Shown: positions 1 to 11,600 of the stretch, piece after piece
How the letters are laid out: every line of letters starts with the position of its first letter
Position numbering within the stretch: the stretch's first letter is position 1
Source: Euglena gracilis
Lineage: Eukaryota > Euglenida > Euglenophyceae > Euglenales
DNA: 64,000 nucleotides
Reading direction: 5' to 3'
Assembly (NCBI GenBank): GCA_039621445.1
Contig: CP154954.1
Location: 55,796,838-55,860,837, forward strand
Program-made: the position numbers and the translations under genes
Notes under the pieces: model-generated
Seen by the model: the letters and a program-made list of their open reading frames with translations, nothing else
What the model was told of the DNA's origin: nothing
Database searches by the model: none

Positions 1-1303
1 AAAGACGGGTTTTCGACAGTATGGAAAAAGACATAGGGGGCCGGACGTCTTGCCGGCTTAGGGAGGCCATCCCACCGGTCGCCGTGGGGAGCTTGCCGGC
101 CAAGGGAGGCCATTCCAGCGCTCGCTCTGGGGGGCTTGCTTCACCAAATTCCACTGAGATGAAACGACTTTGGTACAGTCCAAGAGCTAAGAAAATTTTG
201 CGTTCGCAGTTAGGAAGGGGTCCAGCCGAAGCCGTCATCGTGTTCAAAAAAGGGGGGTCTTTGGTGCAAAAGTTTTCTTCCCAATGCCACCAGCTTGAAA
301 TCCCAGTTTCTTCTTCCGAAAAAAGTTTTTTCACCAAAAAATCCCCTGGCACCCGGCTTCTACGGGGGGGGAGAGGGGGGCAAACCCACACCACGCCACA
401 AAAAATTGGTGCCGGGGTTGGAACCCCCCAGGTTGAGGGGATTCCCGTACAGCCCTGTCTGACACTGGGGGGGGGGCAGTTTTCAGAACACACTCCAAGA
501 AGAAAACCCTTTTGACAGAGAAAAATTTCAGGAAGACAAAGAAAGGCTGGAAACACAGGCACAACACAGGGAGAAAACCAAAAAAAGAAAGTGCACGATT
601 AACAACAACAGAGTCCTGTGTTTTTTCTGCAAAACACCACAGGACCCTGACAACAGCTGCCAATACCTTCACGTCCTCTTCTTCTTTTGTAACTTCTTTG
701 ACTTTACGTTCTACACGTAGACCTATGAGTGGAAGAATCATACATGAAACACAGCATGACAACATGAATGACAGACAGATGGGATGGAAAAAAAGAACAA
801 TGGCAAATCTGGCAAAAATCCAGAATGAAGCCACATGGCCTAAGATTACAAGCACACAATGCCAGGTGAAAACACTCCCAAAAACACAGGTCAAAGACAG
901 AGCTGCAGCAAGTGTTCTCTGTGAAATGGAAGCAAAAGTTTCTTCATGTAAAACACCACCAGAAAACGATCTGGACGGGCAGAAAATGATAGAAAAACAG
1001 AACGCAAAATAGAAGACCTGCCACACAAGAGGTTGGCACTCAAAATTGTCACCCAGCGGAGCGTATTTTGGAAAAAATGGCATCCTGCATCAATATATTC
1101 CTTATCCTTCAAATAGTTGGATTCTGAGTTCCAGACAAAGAATAACAACGAATTTCAGGGGGAGAACACACCGGTTCTGCTCCCAATTAGGAAGTCCTTC
1201 CGTCCGCGATCGCCGCGAATGTTTAAAACTGTCGTGGTTTTTTCCCCGAAGAAAAAGACGGAAAAAGACGTTTAAGACGGCGTCGAATTGTCGGAATGGT
1301 CTT
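1..1303. other. 5' flank, no recognised gene
   Basis: Only short unrelated reading frames are present on either strand, none with a recognisable domain. Positions about 47-140 hold two imperfect copies of a ~47 bp unit sharing GCTTGCCGGCxxAGGGAGGCC. The remainder is A-rich with several G homopolymers. I see nothing I can assign to a gene. Confidence 0.5.
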
Positions 1304-3300
1304 TTATTCGTAAAAAAGACTTTGGCACCACACTGCCCATGCCATAGCGTGTGGTTGGCATTGGCTTGCAAAGCGTACAGCATCAGGCCCAGTCAATGCG
1401 TCCCGAAGTGTTTTCTGGCGGGCAAGCATGCTCTGCTGATTCCACCAACGTTGTGAATTGTGTGGAGACTGTGCCTGAGAGATCAAGTTTTTGTCACTGG
1501 CCCATTGCGGCAGTGGGGCCATTTGACCAAGTTCATTGAGGGCTGTCCGTAAACAAGCATCAGCGTCTTTGGGCATGATGTCCATGGCAGCTGGCAGGCC
1601 CAAGACAGAGGGAGCTCTTCGACAGAAGTCCACCACTTGAGACAATCTGGCAGGTGCGCGTTGAAATAGTGGATCGGAGATTCCCAGTCCACCGCATCTG
1701 ATGGCCAGGGGAACTTGCAACCATTCTTCTGGGGTGCAAGGTGAGCCGGCCATGCTGCTGAATGTTTCCCGAATAATTCCTGACAATGTCTTGCATGCCG
1801 CTGTTGCAGAGGCGATTTTGCAGGCGCGCAAGAGGTCATTCACCTTGCAAGCGGATAAACAAAAACGAAGCAAGGTGAATTGCACATGCGATTGAGGTAG
1901 GTGCTGCAGTACTGTGCAAGAACGTCGGATGTCTTCAATGCGCTTTTTCCAAACTTCTTCACAGAAGCGGTCATCTTGGGGGTGGTGGACAGGGACCCCC
2001 AAAACTTTCAAACCAGAACCAGCAACAAAGGCGGTCAGTGGTATCTGGTGTAAGGGGCTGTCCTGTGGCGTGCCGGGGGGTGTTGATGAGAACGCTGGTC
2101 CCCACAATCGACATTTTGCAGGGTTCACGGCCAACCCAAGCGAGGCTGCCTCCCGGATCAGAAGGGCAAGGGCATTGTGTAGTTGGGCTGGCGATCCCAG
2201 CAGATGGGCGTCATCCAAATACCATCCCTGCCATTCGACCAAGGGTGAGAGGCCCTCACAAAGGTCTTGCACACCCCAGGCAAAAGCTGCAGGTCCGCAT
2301 GGGTCACCTTGCTGAGCTCCCCTCTGGGAAGGCAGACAATGGTTTCCACAATACAACTTGCTGTGTTGGGCGTAGCACGAAAGCAGGATTTTTTCTCGTG
2401 ACAAAGAATTGAAGGCATTCCCGAAATCCACTTGGAGCAGCCCCCAGCGATTGTCGCTGTCTGAGTGCAGAGTGTCCACCATTTGTTGGATTCCCATTGC
2501 GATCAGTGGACAAGCATTAGGCACACCAACGCCACATTGTGGAGGACTCAGTTCTTTCAAAGCGTTTACCACTGTGGGATGACGCATGAGACATTTGCCA
2601 ACCAGTCGGCGTAGGGTTTCACCTGCTGCGATTGGGCGAGTGTCTTCATCACACACCGTGTTCTCCACAAGGTTCCCAAAAGCATCTTCATCTTCATCTT
2701 CTTCCATTGCTGTTTGTTTGGTCTGTTTTCGCAGAGGTGTCAACCTGGCGGAGGAAAGAATTGGGGCCATGCCCGGGTGAACACCGTTTGTAATTGCCCG
2801 ACAGATGAAGGTATCCAGCACTTCGAGGAGGTCGTCTCCACAAGCCCCTGGGTGGTCTCCAACCATGGCCTTGAGGTGGTCAGGTCTCAGGCCAGAAGGA
2901 CCCGGTGCGGATTCCTTTGGGAACCCGAATATAGCTTTGCGCAGATTTTGCAATCGTTCTTTTGTGCTTTCCGGGTCTGAAGGAAAGGTAATCGTTTGGG
3001 AAGAGTCGGACACTGGGATGCGCGGTGGAGGCTCTGGTGGGTGAAGGTCACGTAGCCTTTGTCACTTTGGGGTCATTGCTGTTTTGAACCCCTTCAGAGG
3101 TCAGCTCACGGCAGGCTTTAGAAATAGCCCCGTGGCCAACAAGGTTTTCAATGCGGGAGAGGAACCGTTCTTCAGTTGCCTTGGCTGCCAGTGCTGTTTT
3201 TTGCCTTGTCTGTCTGCCTTGTGGCTTTTGGTAAATTCCATTCCATTCGCCCATGCGGATTTCGTCAATTCGCAAATTTCCATTTTTTCTTTTCCCATTT
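1304..3300 (-). pseudogene. LINE-type reverse transcriptase, frameshifted relic
   Basis: This is a minus-strand non-LTR-type reverse transcriptase. Reading from 3054 down to 1304, the palm motifs appear in order: KESAPGPSGLRPDHL; motif A LLQVDFGNAFNSLSR; motif B GAQQGDPCGP; motif C YLDD; motif D region LGLAVNPAKC. Motif C has YLDD where most LINE enzymes have YADD or FADD. The conserved upstream segment (SKACRELTSEGV, about 3080-3250) is in another frame and runs into a stop near 3048, just before the continuation LRDLHPPE in the main frame. One single-base indel therefore breaks the gene. No endonuclease or RNase H domain is visible, so this is probably a truncated, inactive copy. The family call is by motif only; the clade is not resolved. 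Confidence 0.88.
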
Positions 3301-3405
3301 TTTTTGCAAAGAAAAGAAAAAACTGGCCGGCGGGAGAAATTGCCCAACCCCGTCTCCCACAACTATGGAGATTAGGCACAGCCGGGGGGGGGGGGAGTGG
3401 CAAAC

Positions 3406-4660
3406 GGTAGACTGGGGGGGGGGGGCCTGGGTGGTGGGCCGACTAGTCGGCCGACCACCCAATTGGTCGGCCGACTAGGCCTGGTCGGCAGCTAGTCGGC
3501 GAGACGGGGGGGGGGGTCCTGGGTGGTCGGCCGACTAGTCGGCCGACCACCCACTCTAATGTAGTTACGGGCCAGTCTTGCCGACTTTTAAGCCCCCCCC
3601 CCCCCCTGAGAAAAAACTTTTGTCCAAATCAACCCAAAACCAGTCAAAACCCACCCAAATGGCTCCAGAACCCCCCAGTCGGGGGTGAATATGCAAAAAA
3701 CTGGGGGCAAAATGTCCATTTTCGGCCACTTTTGGTAAAAGAACACTTCTCCTCGTTGGATTTTCAATATATAAGTCAAAATTTGCACAAAAAGGACTTA
3801 GCCCTCCAAGTATATTTCCAACATAGAAGGGATTTTGTTATTTGAGGGGGGGGTGCGGGGGGTGCGGAGCCCCCCCCGCCTATGCCTAAGTGAGCCACAA
3901 AAACGACTTAGCCCCGGAGTATGTTGCCAACATAGAAGGGATTTTGTTATTGGAGGGGGGGGGGCGGGGGGGGGGGGCGGAGCCCCCCCCGCCTATGCCA
4001 AAGTGAGCCACAAAAACGACTTAACCCAGGAGTATGTTGCCAACATAGAGGGGATTTGGTTATTGGAGGGGGGGGTGCGGGGGGGGGGGTGTGGAGCCCC
4101 CCCCGCCTATGCCAAAGTGAGCCACAAAAACGACTTAGCCCCCGAGTATGTTGCCAACATAGAAGGGATTTTGTTATCTGGGCTCGGGTGGGGGTGGAGG
4201 GGGGAGTTTTCAGCCTGTCCTGATGCAGAATGCTTGCATTTCTAAAGGATTTTCATGTAATCCCTGTTTCGTCATTGGTTTTTTACCCCTCCGGACCCCA
4301 TCAAGGGCCCACTGACCCCCCACTGACCAAAAATTTCCATCTGAGGGTGTTCCTGTTGGTGTAAGGCACTTATTTGGCCCCATCCGGACCATTTCCGGGT
4401 GGTTTGGACCCGCCACAGACCATTTTTATGCCCACCGACTAGCCACCGACTAGTTTGCATACAATTTTCTTCATAAAAAGTCGGCGAGACTGGCCCATAA
4501 CTACATTAGAGTGGGTGGTCGGCCGACTAGTCCACCGACCACCCAGGACCCCCCCCCCCTGTCTCGCCGACTAGCTGCCGACCAGGCCTAGTCGGCCGAC
4601 CAATTGGGTGGTCGGCCGACTAGTCGGCCGACCACCCAGGACCCCCCCCCCCAGTCTACC
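3406..4660. mobile_element. Foldback / TIR DNA element with palindromic ends
   Basis: The sequences 3406-3590 and 4475-4660 are inverted copies of each other. The outermost match is GGTAGACTGG (3406-3415) against CCAGTCTACC (4651-4660). Each arm is itself made of nested palindromes built on GGTCGGCCGACTAGTCGGCC, next to G or C homopolymers. The arms enclose about 880 bp with no transposase, including the tandem array at 3789-4180. This fits a non-autonomous foldback-type transposon. Target duplications were not established. Confidence 0.8.
3789..4180. repeat. Tandem array, ~110 bp unit, 4 copies
   Basis: Four copies begin near 3789, 3897, 4008 and 4123, each starting CACAAAAACGACTTA or a close variant. 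Each unit continues through a shared GTTGCCAACATAGA block and GGGATTTTGTTATT. The first three then reach a G-run/C-run hairpin ending GCCTATGCC; the fourth diverges after the G-run. The array sits inside the foldback element. Confidence 0.85.
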
Positions 4661-4758
4661 GCCTAGGACCGGGGGGGGGGGGACTGAGGGTGGGGGTAAG
4701 CGGCCGCGCGGGGGAGGGGAGGGGGGGAGTGGGGTCCGAAACCGCCAGGTGAGTTTTA

Positions 4759-5672
4759 TGCTAGGCACAGTAGGGGGGGTGGAAGGGGGGGGGCGAGCGG
4801 CCGCGCAGGGGCCGTACGGGGAGGGGGTATGGTTCTAATTTAGCAGTCCCGTCCAGTTTACCAGTTAGTTCAGGTATTTTTGCTCAATGGAAAAGCCTTC
4901 CATTCTTTTCTCTTTTTTTTTCTTTTCGATTTCTATCAATGCAAGTTGTGGTATCAATGCAAGGCGTGGTTGAATATTCGACAAATGTCTTCTTTGGCTG
5001 ATTTGTTGGACGCAAATTCTGTGGACCACGATCCTTTGTGGAAATGCTTGGGGAGGAGACACTTTGAGGAGGGGGATGAGGGCAATAAATAAATCACGAA
5101 TAACTTGGCACAATTTTGGTGTCAACCTTTCGGCAACTCTGAGCCAAATAGCTGGCGAGGAGTGTGGTGGAGTTGAAAATTACCGAACAAACCAAACCAA
5201 AACAAAACAAAGCAGGGTGGGCACAACATGCACCCCTATGCATTGTTGCCAACAATGCATGGGTCAAAAAAAATTTGGGGGAGCACACGGCTGGCCAACG
5301 GCTGGCCGACGGCGTGATGGAAGCTGGAGCAGGTTGTTAAGCCAATTTTGATTTGCAATTGCCTAATTTGATGTGTCAAAATTTTGAGTGGTGAATTTTT
5401 TATTTGGTGTAAAATTTGTGTGCCACGTCCCAATTTTGAGAGCAAATGCAGGAGGCTAGGCGCGCCGCTGGGGGGGGGGGGGGTCCGGCACCCCCCCCCC
5501 CGCGGCCCCTGCGCAGCCGCTCGCCCCCCATACTTGCAGTTAGTCGACCAGTAAAAATGTTTCTTTGCGCCGCGACCACCGCGGAAAATTTTTTTTGTAA
5601 CTAGCGTTGCGGCGCGCCAACTACAAGTATGTCGCCCCCCCTGGGACCCCCCCCTCCCCACTGTGCCTAGCA
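4759..5672. mobile_element. Non-autonomous TIR element with TA target duplication
   Basis: The left end TGCTAGGCACAGTAGGGG (4759-4776) is matched in inverse near 5655-5672, and both ends are flanked by TA. A second internal inverted pair (about 4787-4821 and 5500-5531, GAGCGGCCGCGCAGGGGCC-like) strengthens the fold. No transposase is visible. TA duplication points to the Tc1/mariner superfamily as the mobilising source. Confidence 0.65.
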
Positions 5673-5854
5673 TAGCCAAGAAAAAGGCATTTTTTTTTAG
5701 CAAAAATGGCCCACGTTTTGGACCCGAAAATGGGCCGCGCGTCGCCCGCGCGGCCGCCCTCGGACCCCCCTCACCCCCCCTCCCCCCCGCGCGGCCGCCC
5801 GCGCCGCCGCTTGCCCCCCCCTCAGCCCCCCCCCCCACTATACCTAGCCTCCTA

Positions 5855-6383
5855 CTGTAAGTGTCTGATAATTTTCCCCGGTCGATAATTTCCCCCCCCC
5901 CCTGATTTTGGCCCAAAATCTGGAAATGGAAAACCGTCAGATAATTTTCCCCCCCTAAAAAAATTCCCGAGGCCTGCAAAGCATGAGAAGGTGAAGGTGT
6001 GCTACCCTTGGACAGCCATTTGCGCAGGTGCTGTGCGGAAAGCTGCTCCTCCCCACTTGTCCTCTGCCACTCTTGCACAAATGCGCCTTGGCTCAACTGC
6101 TTTCGCAGCAGGATCTGCCCACTGTTGTCCGTGATGTGCACTCGGTTTCGATAATCTTGCAACACAAGTGCAACAAAACCTGCATCGTGCAGGCTATATT
6201 TGCCCTTGTTGCGTTGCTCGATATGACGCTTGCCAGGTGCTGTCCCACGGGACTTCCCACGGGCCATTAGTGATTCCTTCACGGGCATGAGAAAATCTGT
6301 CAAATGAAAAACCGGTCGATAATTTCCCCCCCCCTGGTTTTGGGCTCCGTGGGGGGGGGGGGGAAATTATCAGACACTTATAG
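5855..6383. mobile_element. MITE-like TIR element carrying a coding remnant
   Basis: The ends are CTGTAAGTGTCTGATAATTT (from 5855) and its inverse ending at 6383, with one substitution and one extra T, flanked by TA on both sides. Between them is a GC-balanced minus-strand reading frame (about 6303-5945) unlike the homopolymer-rich surroundings. Two more copies of a GATAATTT-plus-C-run motif lie just inside the ends. Confidence 0.65.
5945..6303 (-). pseudogene. Unidentified coding fragment inside a TIR element
   Basis: Reading leftwards from 6303, the frame gives a basic N-terminal stretch (MPVKESLMARGKSRGTAPGK) and then a hydrophilic, protein-like region with KGKYSLHDAGFVALVLQ and RVHITDNSGQILLRK. 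After about 5945 the frame enters low-complexity Gly/Arg sequence and stops looking coding. I do not recognise a family. Its position inside a TA-flanked inverted-repeat element suggests a remnant of element-encoded protein or a captured host exon. Confidence 0.35.
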
Positions 6384-6512
6384 TAATTCCTGATTTTGAG
6401 TGGCAAATGCCAAATTTTGGTGTGAATTTGGCATTTTTTCTTTGGCAATCAACCGGTTGTAACCGTGAACAGAGGCCCGGCGCCTGCCCTGTATTTTGTG
6501 GACATGATCACG

Positions 6513-6570
6513 GGGCGTTAATTAATTAACGCCCTGATAATCGTGAACAGCCTGTTCACGATTGTCAGGG
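6513..6570. repeat. Perfect palindrome and adjacent hairpin
   Basis: Positions 6513-6534 are a perfect 22 bp palindrome (GGGCGTTAATT and its reverse complement). Directly adjoining, 6532-6570 forms a second hairpin with 19 bp arms and one mismatch around TCGTGAACAG/CTGTTCACGA. They probably mark an element terminus or a cruciform-forming site. No gene is attached. Confidence 0.8.
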
Positions 6571-6689
6571 CATGAAATTATAAAAAGGGTGTATGAGGAA
6601 AACAAATTCTCGCAGGAACTTCCACAGAATTGCCGCGAGCATTTTTTTGCAGCCGTGGGAGTTGTGTATCAGGATGGAACAAACGGTAT

Positions 6690-7110
6690 TTCTGGCTGAT
6701 AACTGGCATGTAGGCAGGCGATGGCGTTCAGGTAGCCCCGGAATGTGGATGCTTTCAGTTGTCAGTGTTCGAAATGTTGGCTGCACTGTGCCCGGCGTTG
6801 GTCCACTTGCCCATCAAACAACAGTGGGGGAAGCACCCCATGCACAAAGGAAAGGATCCAGTTCGCCGTAGACAACACCAAGCACAATGCACACATCCTC
6901 AAATTCGAGAAGGTGTGCATATGCGGCTTGCTCTGTCCCTTCCGTTCTGGGTGCTTTCTTTTTGGTCGCCTCCGCCAGAAGGCTACCATGCAAGGGGTCC
7001 TGAACAGGGTTCAACTTTTTGGTCCATCCTTGTTTTAGTGCCAATAATTCAGCAACTTTTGGGGGATGGGGCAACATTCTGTCCATAGTATTTGCTGCCT
7101 TCTTGGCCAT
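6690..7110 (-). pseudogene. Possible tyrosine-recombinase-like relic
   Basis: In one minus-strand frame, after a stop, the sequence reads KASTFRGYLNAIACLHASYQ (about 6745-6690). This resembles the SAM-like N-terminal domain of tyrosine recombinases, which has S-x-x-T-x-x-x-Y-L-x-A-I. The same frame upstream reads LPPLLFDGQVDQRRAQC, and another frame (7110-6814) encodes a basic 98-residue stretch beginning MAKKAANTMDRM. Stops and frame changes indicate decay. The catalytic domain is not visible, so the family call is tentative. Confidence 0.25.
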
Positions 7111-8430
7111 TGTACGAAGAAATAGACTGGAACATGGTGGAATGGTATGGTAAAAAAACAGGCATCCACACCCTTAGGCTCTAAACCGATAATCGCCTTA
7201 TGGCCAAGCATCGTGGGGGCCTTTGGGGGGGGGGGACCGGGCGCCTTGATTGGCAGCGGGTGAAAGCACCGGGTCTCGAAATTTACTTCAGGATCTCAGC
7301 TAAGTACCATGGGCTGCGCAAACCCTGTATTCCATAAAACAAGTCAGGGCAGCCGTGCGGTCGCGACGGTAATCTTTTGACGAGACCAAATCTGGGGGGG
7401 AGTTCACCAAGCAAACCATCAACCTCCTCGGATGGAGATTTCACCTTTTGGAGGGCTTCCACAAATTGCAACATGGCTGTGAAGGGTGTGAAGGGGTTTG
7501 AAACACGTTTTAGTGCAATGTACACGTGTTACCAAAAAGAGAAAACACGCTATCCGTACAATGTGCACGTGAAACGGGAGACGAAGGGGTTCAAAAAAAC
7601 GCTCATTTTTGGCTAAAAAAACACCTTTTCCGGGTCCAGGAGGCCAAAAAACATGGGTTTGGGCAAAAAAATTTGATTTTTCGACTTTTTTTTGACCCGA
7701 AAACGACCCTAAACCCATTCATTGGTTTCGGGCCCAAAACGGGGGGGGGGGGTGGGCTTGGGGGTTGAAAAACACTCGTTTTGGGCTGGAAAACGTCACC
7801 AAAAGAGGAAACACGCTTTCCTGCAATGTACACGTGTTACCAAAAGAGTAAACAGGCTTTCCGCACAATGTACACGTGTTACAAGCACGGTACATTTGCA
7901 TTGTACCGTGTTTGTAACATGGTACAATTGCAATGTACCAAGGTCCCCCATTTTTATACACGTGTTTACCCTCACCCCCCCCCCCCCAAAGTGTCCCCCC
8001 TCTCCAAAGTGGACCAATGAAGTTTCATTGAAAAACCCACAAAATGAAGTCAACCGAACTATCTACCCTCCAAAGTCGGACCTTGGTGGAAAAGGCAGTA
8101 CAATCAACCCAGGTTTTTCGGGGTGAAAAATTACTTTTTGTGATTCCCGGGTGGGGGGAGGGAGGGAGTGGGTGGGCAGCTTGTGCCAGGCAAGCGCCAG
8201 GGGGGCGGAGTCAGGGGCGTTGGCAAACGACGGACCTTGCCTCACCGATTTTTTTCATTATTTTGACCTGCCAAAGGCTCCAGTGGGCAAGTTGGACAAA
8301 AAGTGGACCAAGCATCAGTTTTGTGGAATCACAAAACCAACACATTTCGATCAGAACAAAAGTTTTTTCCATGCATTGTGTGCGCAATCCCTCATTATTT
8401 TTTTTCAAGCTCTTTATCAATGGCCAGCAA
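7111..8430. other. Upstream region of the flippase gene
   Basis: No gene is supported here. At 7505-7960 a motif around GCAATGTACACGTGTTACCA recurs at least three times, with a nested inverted pair (GGTACATTTGCATTGTACC). Poly-G/poly-C segments occur at 7740 and 7975. Any promoter for the flippase should lie here, but no recognisable element can be named. Immediately before the start codon are pyrimidine-rich AG sites described separately. Confidence 0.4.
8392..8430 (+). promoter_or_regulatory. Probable spliced-leader trans-splice acceptor
   Basis: A run of T ends in CAAG (8406-8409), 21 bases before the proposed start at 8431. A second AG (8425-8426) leaves only CAA before the ATG. Euglenid mRNAs commonly receive a spliced leader at such AG sites. 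Use of the second AG would also remove an upstream ATG at 8420 whose short frame overlaps the true start. Confidence 0.4.
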
Positions 8431-8640
8431 ATGAGCTGGTTCTGTTGTGATGAAGATGATGAGCGCGACGAACGCATTATCACCCCCGGGCAACAGAACC
8501 TTTTGTACTCCACGAATGAGGTGGAAGACCCTTCCATCCCTCATCATTTATCTTTTGCCACAGGTGAGGAATTCCAAGTACACTTTGGTCAGTTTCCTCC
8601 CTCTGAACCTTTATGAGCAATTCCGTCGGCCTCTGAATCG
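8431..8640 (+). CDS. Flippase exons 1-2: N-terminus to TM1
   Basis: Exon 1 (8431-8520) encodes an acidic start ([15 protein letters not shown]) ending STNE. Exon 2 (8564-8640) continues [20 protein letters not shown], the family segment just before TM1. The intron between them is only 43 bp, GT-AG, phase 0. ATG 8431 is chosen because it opens the frame that joins exon 2 and follows AG sites suited to trans-splicing. Exon 2 ends two bases into a codon, which fits the next acceptor at 11974. Confidence 0.85.
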
Positions 8641-11600
8641 GTAACTGTGCCTGTTTCGCTTTTGTTGACAATGAATGAGTCTCTGGATAATGCCATTCCA
8701 CATCCAAAATGATTTTTTTAAGGATTTTGAGGGATTTTGAAGTTTTTCAGAGTTTTTATGCTTTTTGAGGCATTTTCAAAAGTTTTGTTGTTCCAAGGTG
8801 GGCCCCCTTTATTTGCCCCCCCCCCCAATTGAGCATTTGGGTTTGGGGGGAAAAAAATTTTAGGCGCCGAAGGCGCCAAATATTTTTTTGTCCTTTCTCG
8901 AAGCCAAATTTCCGACCCTCCCCCTTATTTGACCCCCCCCCCTATTTGAGCATTTGGGGGGTCCTTTGGCCCATAGGTGTGCTCAAATAAGTGGGGGGAG
9001 TGGTACCCTTCATACAGACACACCATTTTTTGCTTCCGTACATCTGTGATTTTTTAAAACTCTCCAGGAAGATAACAGATCATCCTAGGGTCTCAAAATC
9101 CTCAACAAGGCGTCTAGGCATAATTTTATTTATATCGAAAACTGTGTCTTAGGCCCCGGATTCACGCCCTAACCGGCGTCTGGGACACAGTTTTTTGAAA
9201 CCGTTTCTCAGGGGCTCCGGCTTCACGCCCGAATCATCGTCCGAGGAATCACTGCCAATTACCCCCCAAATACCCATTTTTGATTTTTGGGACTGGCAAT
9301 TTTGGGCCAAATTGCACACCGGTCGAAATTGGCTGATTTACACGTCTGATTCCATGTTGCCCATCCTTCGAAAGCCCTCCTCAAGGGCTTGCGGCACATG
9401 GGCACAGAATTCTGCCAAAATGCACAGAGCGCTTATTTTCAGCGGTCAAATTCCAAAATCCGAGACATAGGTTTGTCAAATCCAACAATTCAGGTACCTT
9501 ATAGCATATCAATTGAAAGCTCACGACAAGTCCTTGCGAATGATACCCACAGAACCAACCAAACTGCACGGGGGGGGGGACAATAAGGGGGGAGGGGAGT
9601 GGTTTGATTGGCGGAGGCGGTGCAGGAGCAGCCTAGGTGGAGCCACACACAGAGGTCGCATAAGGCATTGTAGGTGAAAATCCTAAAATGACCCACAATC
9701 CCCTAATTGCCCATCTTTGGCAAATCAGGTTAAAAAAGGTCGGTTGTTCACATAGGCTGGCGTTTTTCTTTTTTAACAAAATGTTTTTTATGTTATTTTT
9801 TTTTTTTTTTGAAAAATGGGCAAAAAAAAAAGGCTAAAACATTGAGACCAAATTCCCTTGATCGCAAGGATGAACTTGAGATGGTTCAAAACCTCTCAAA
9901 ACCCATAATGTTTGGTCAAACACACAAGAAATGTGCATAATCGCCAAGCGTGGTCACTTTTCATCAATTTGCTTGTTGAAACCTTGACATGGTCCAGAGG
10001 TGGGGGAAAGTTGCCATTATTTGAAGTGAAAGTATTTTGCCCATAACCCTCAATGGAAAAGAATTAATAATAATTGAATTTTAATTTTAATAATAATTAA
10101 ACAGTCGAACAACACAGTTTTTGATGATTTGGATGGATGGACGATGGTCCAAGGATGCCAAGAATCAGTTTTTTCCCCTCTGATGTCGACCTGTTCTCAC
10201 CGAAGAATGCCAAATTTCTTTGCCCATTTTCCTGTATATTTTTATTGAGTGTCCTGGGACAGCAGAGTTTTATTTATTTATTTATTTCTTTAAGGACCGC
10301 CCTGCCTGAAAATGGCCAAAAACGGCCAAACAGGCCAAAATTCTACAAAAATGGCCAAAATTGGCCAAAAATTGCCGTAACTCGGCTAGGCGGGGAGTTG
10401 TGGGGAAATCAAAATACGGCTGGATAGGGTATTTTCAGAGCTTTAGTTAAGGTCTCTGGACATGTCCTTTGATACCCCACCATTTTTTGACATTTTTTAG
10501 AAAAGTTGGTTTTTTGACCACAAAAAAGCGGCCGAAAACAGCAAAGTTGCAAGCCTGCCGCACTGTTTTGGGCCGTAAATCGGCCATATTTCGGGCCAGG
10601 CCGGGAGTTGCGGGGAAATCAAAATACGGTCAGGTAGGGCATTCCAAGGGCTTCTTTTTTGCTCTCTGGATATTTGCTTCATATCTGAGATATTTTGGAA
10701 AAATCGATTTTTTAGCCCAAAAACGGCCCAAAAACGCCCAAAAATGACCGTTTTGGGCCGCGAAAGCGCGCCAGAACACGGGTCAGGCGTGTTGGCGGCC
10801 AAAACGGCGAACGAGGGGTGATAGATAGAGGGCCTCCAGGGGTACATTTTGTTAGCGACATTTCCGGAAATAATGTACGTTTTCTCGAGATATTTTCGAA
10901 AAATCCATTTTTGACCCATTTTTGGACCCCGGCGAAATGGCAGAGTTGGAAGAGGGGAGGGGCAATCCTACCCAGTTTGGATCCCTTCGTGGGTGAATAA
11001 CTCGGGCCTGGCGGGGAGTCAGGGGTCAAACGGAGGTGATTCGGAATCTAGAAATCCAGTCGCCCACATTTTTGAAATTCAGAAATGAAACTGGATCATG
11101 GGTTTTAGATCATCACCAGTTGAATCCACACCATTATTATTCTCATCAATCAGGTTGTCCCTGCCCCCCCTCCCCCAGATCAGCCATTGTGCTGGGTCAT
11201 AGATTTGTTTAGCCCTGTGTTTGAGAGTGGGTGGTGGGGTTGGTGGACCCCCGGGAGGATTTGCCATGGGTCAGTATGGCCCATAAAAAATTGAAATGGG
11301 GGTTTCGCCGGGTTCTGGGTCTGTGGATGGTAGGTTGACCCCCAGCGTTGATATAAGGAAGGCGAATGGGGTTTAGGGGGGGGGTGTCCCCGCCAGGGGG
11401 GTCTGGACCCCCCGCCTGCCAAGGGGGTCCGACTGACCCCGGGGTCTGGCTGACCGATTTTCGGCCCGGCGCTTTGCATTTGACCCTTCAAAATGGCCAA
11501 AAGTGCCATTTTGGGCACTTTTTGGGCACTTTTTGGGCAAAGAACTGTTAAAATGCAGAAAAATTTTCGTCGCAAAGCGCCGGAAGGAAAGTTTGACCTA

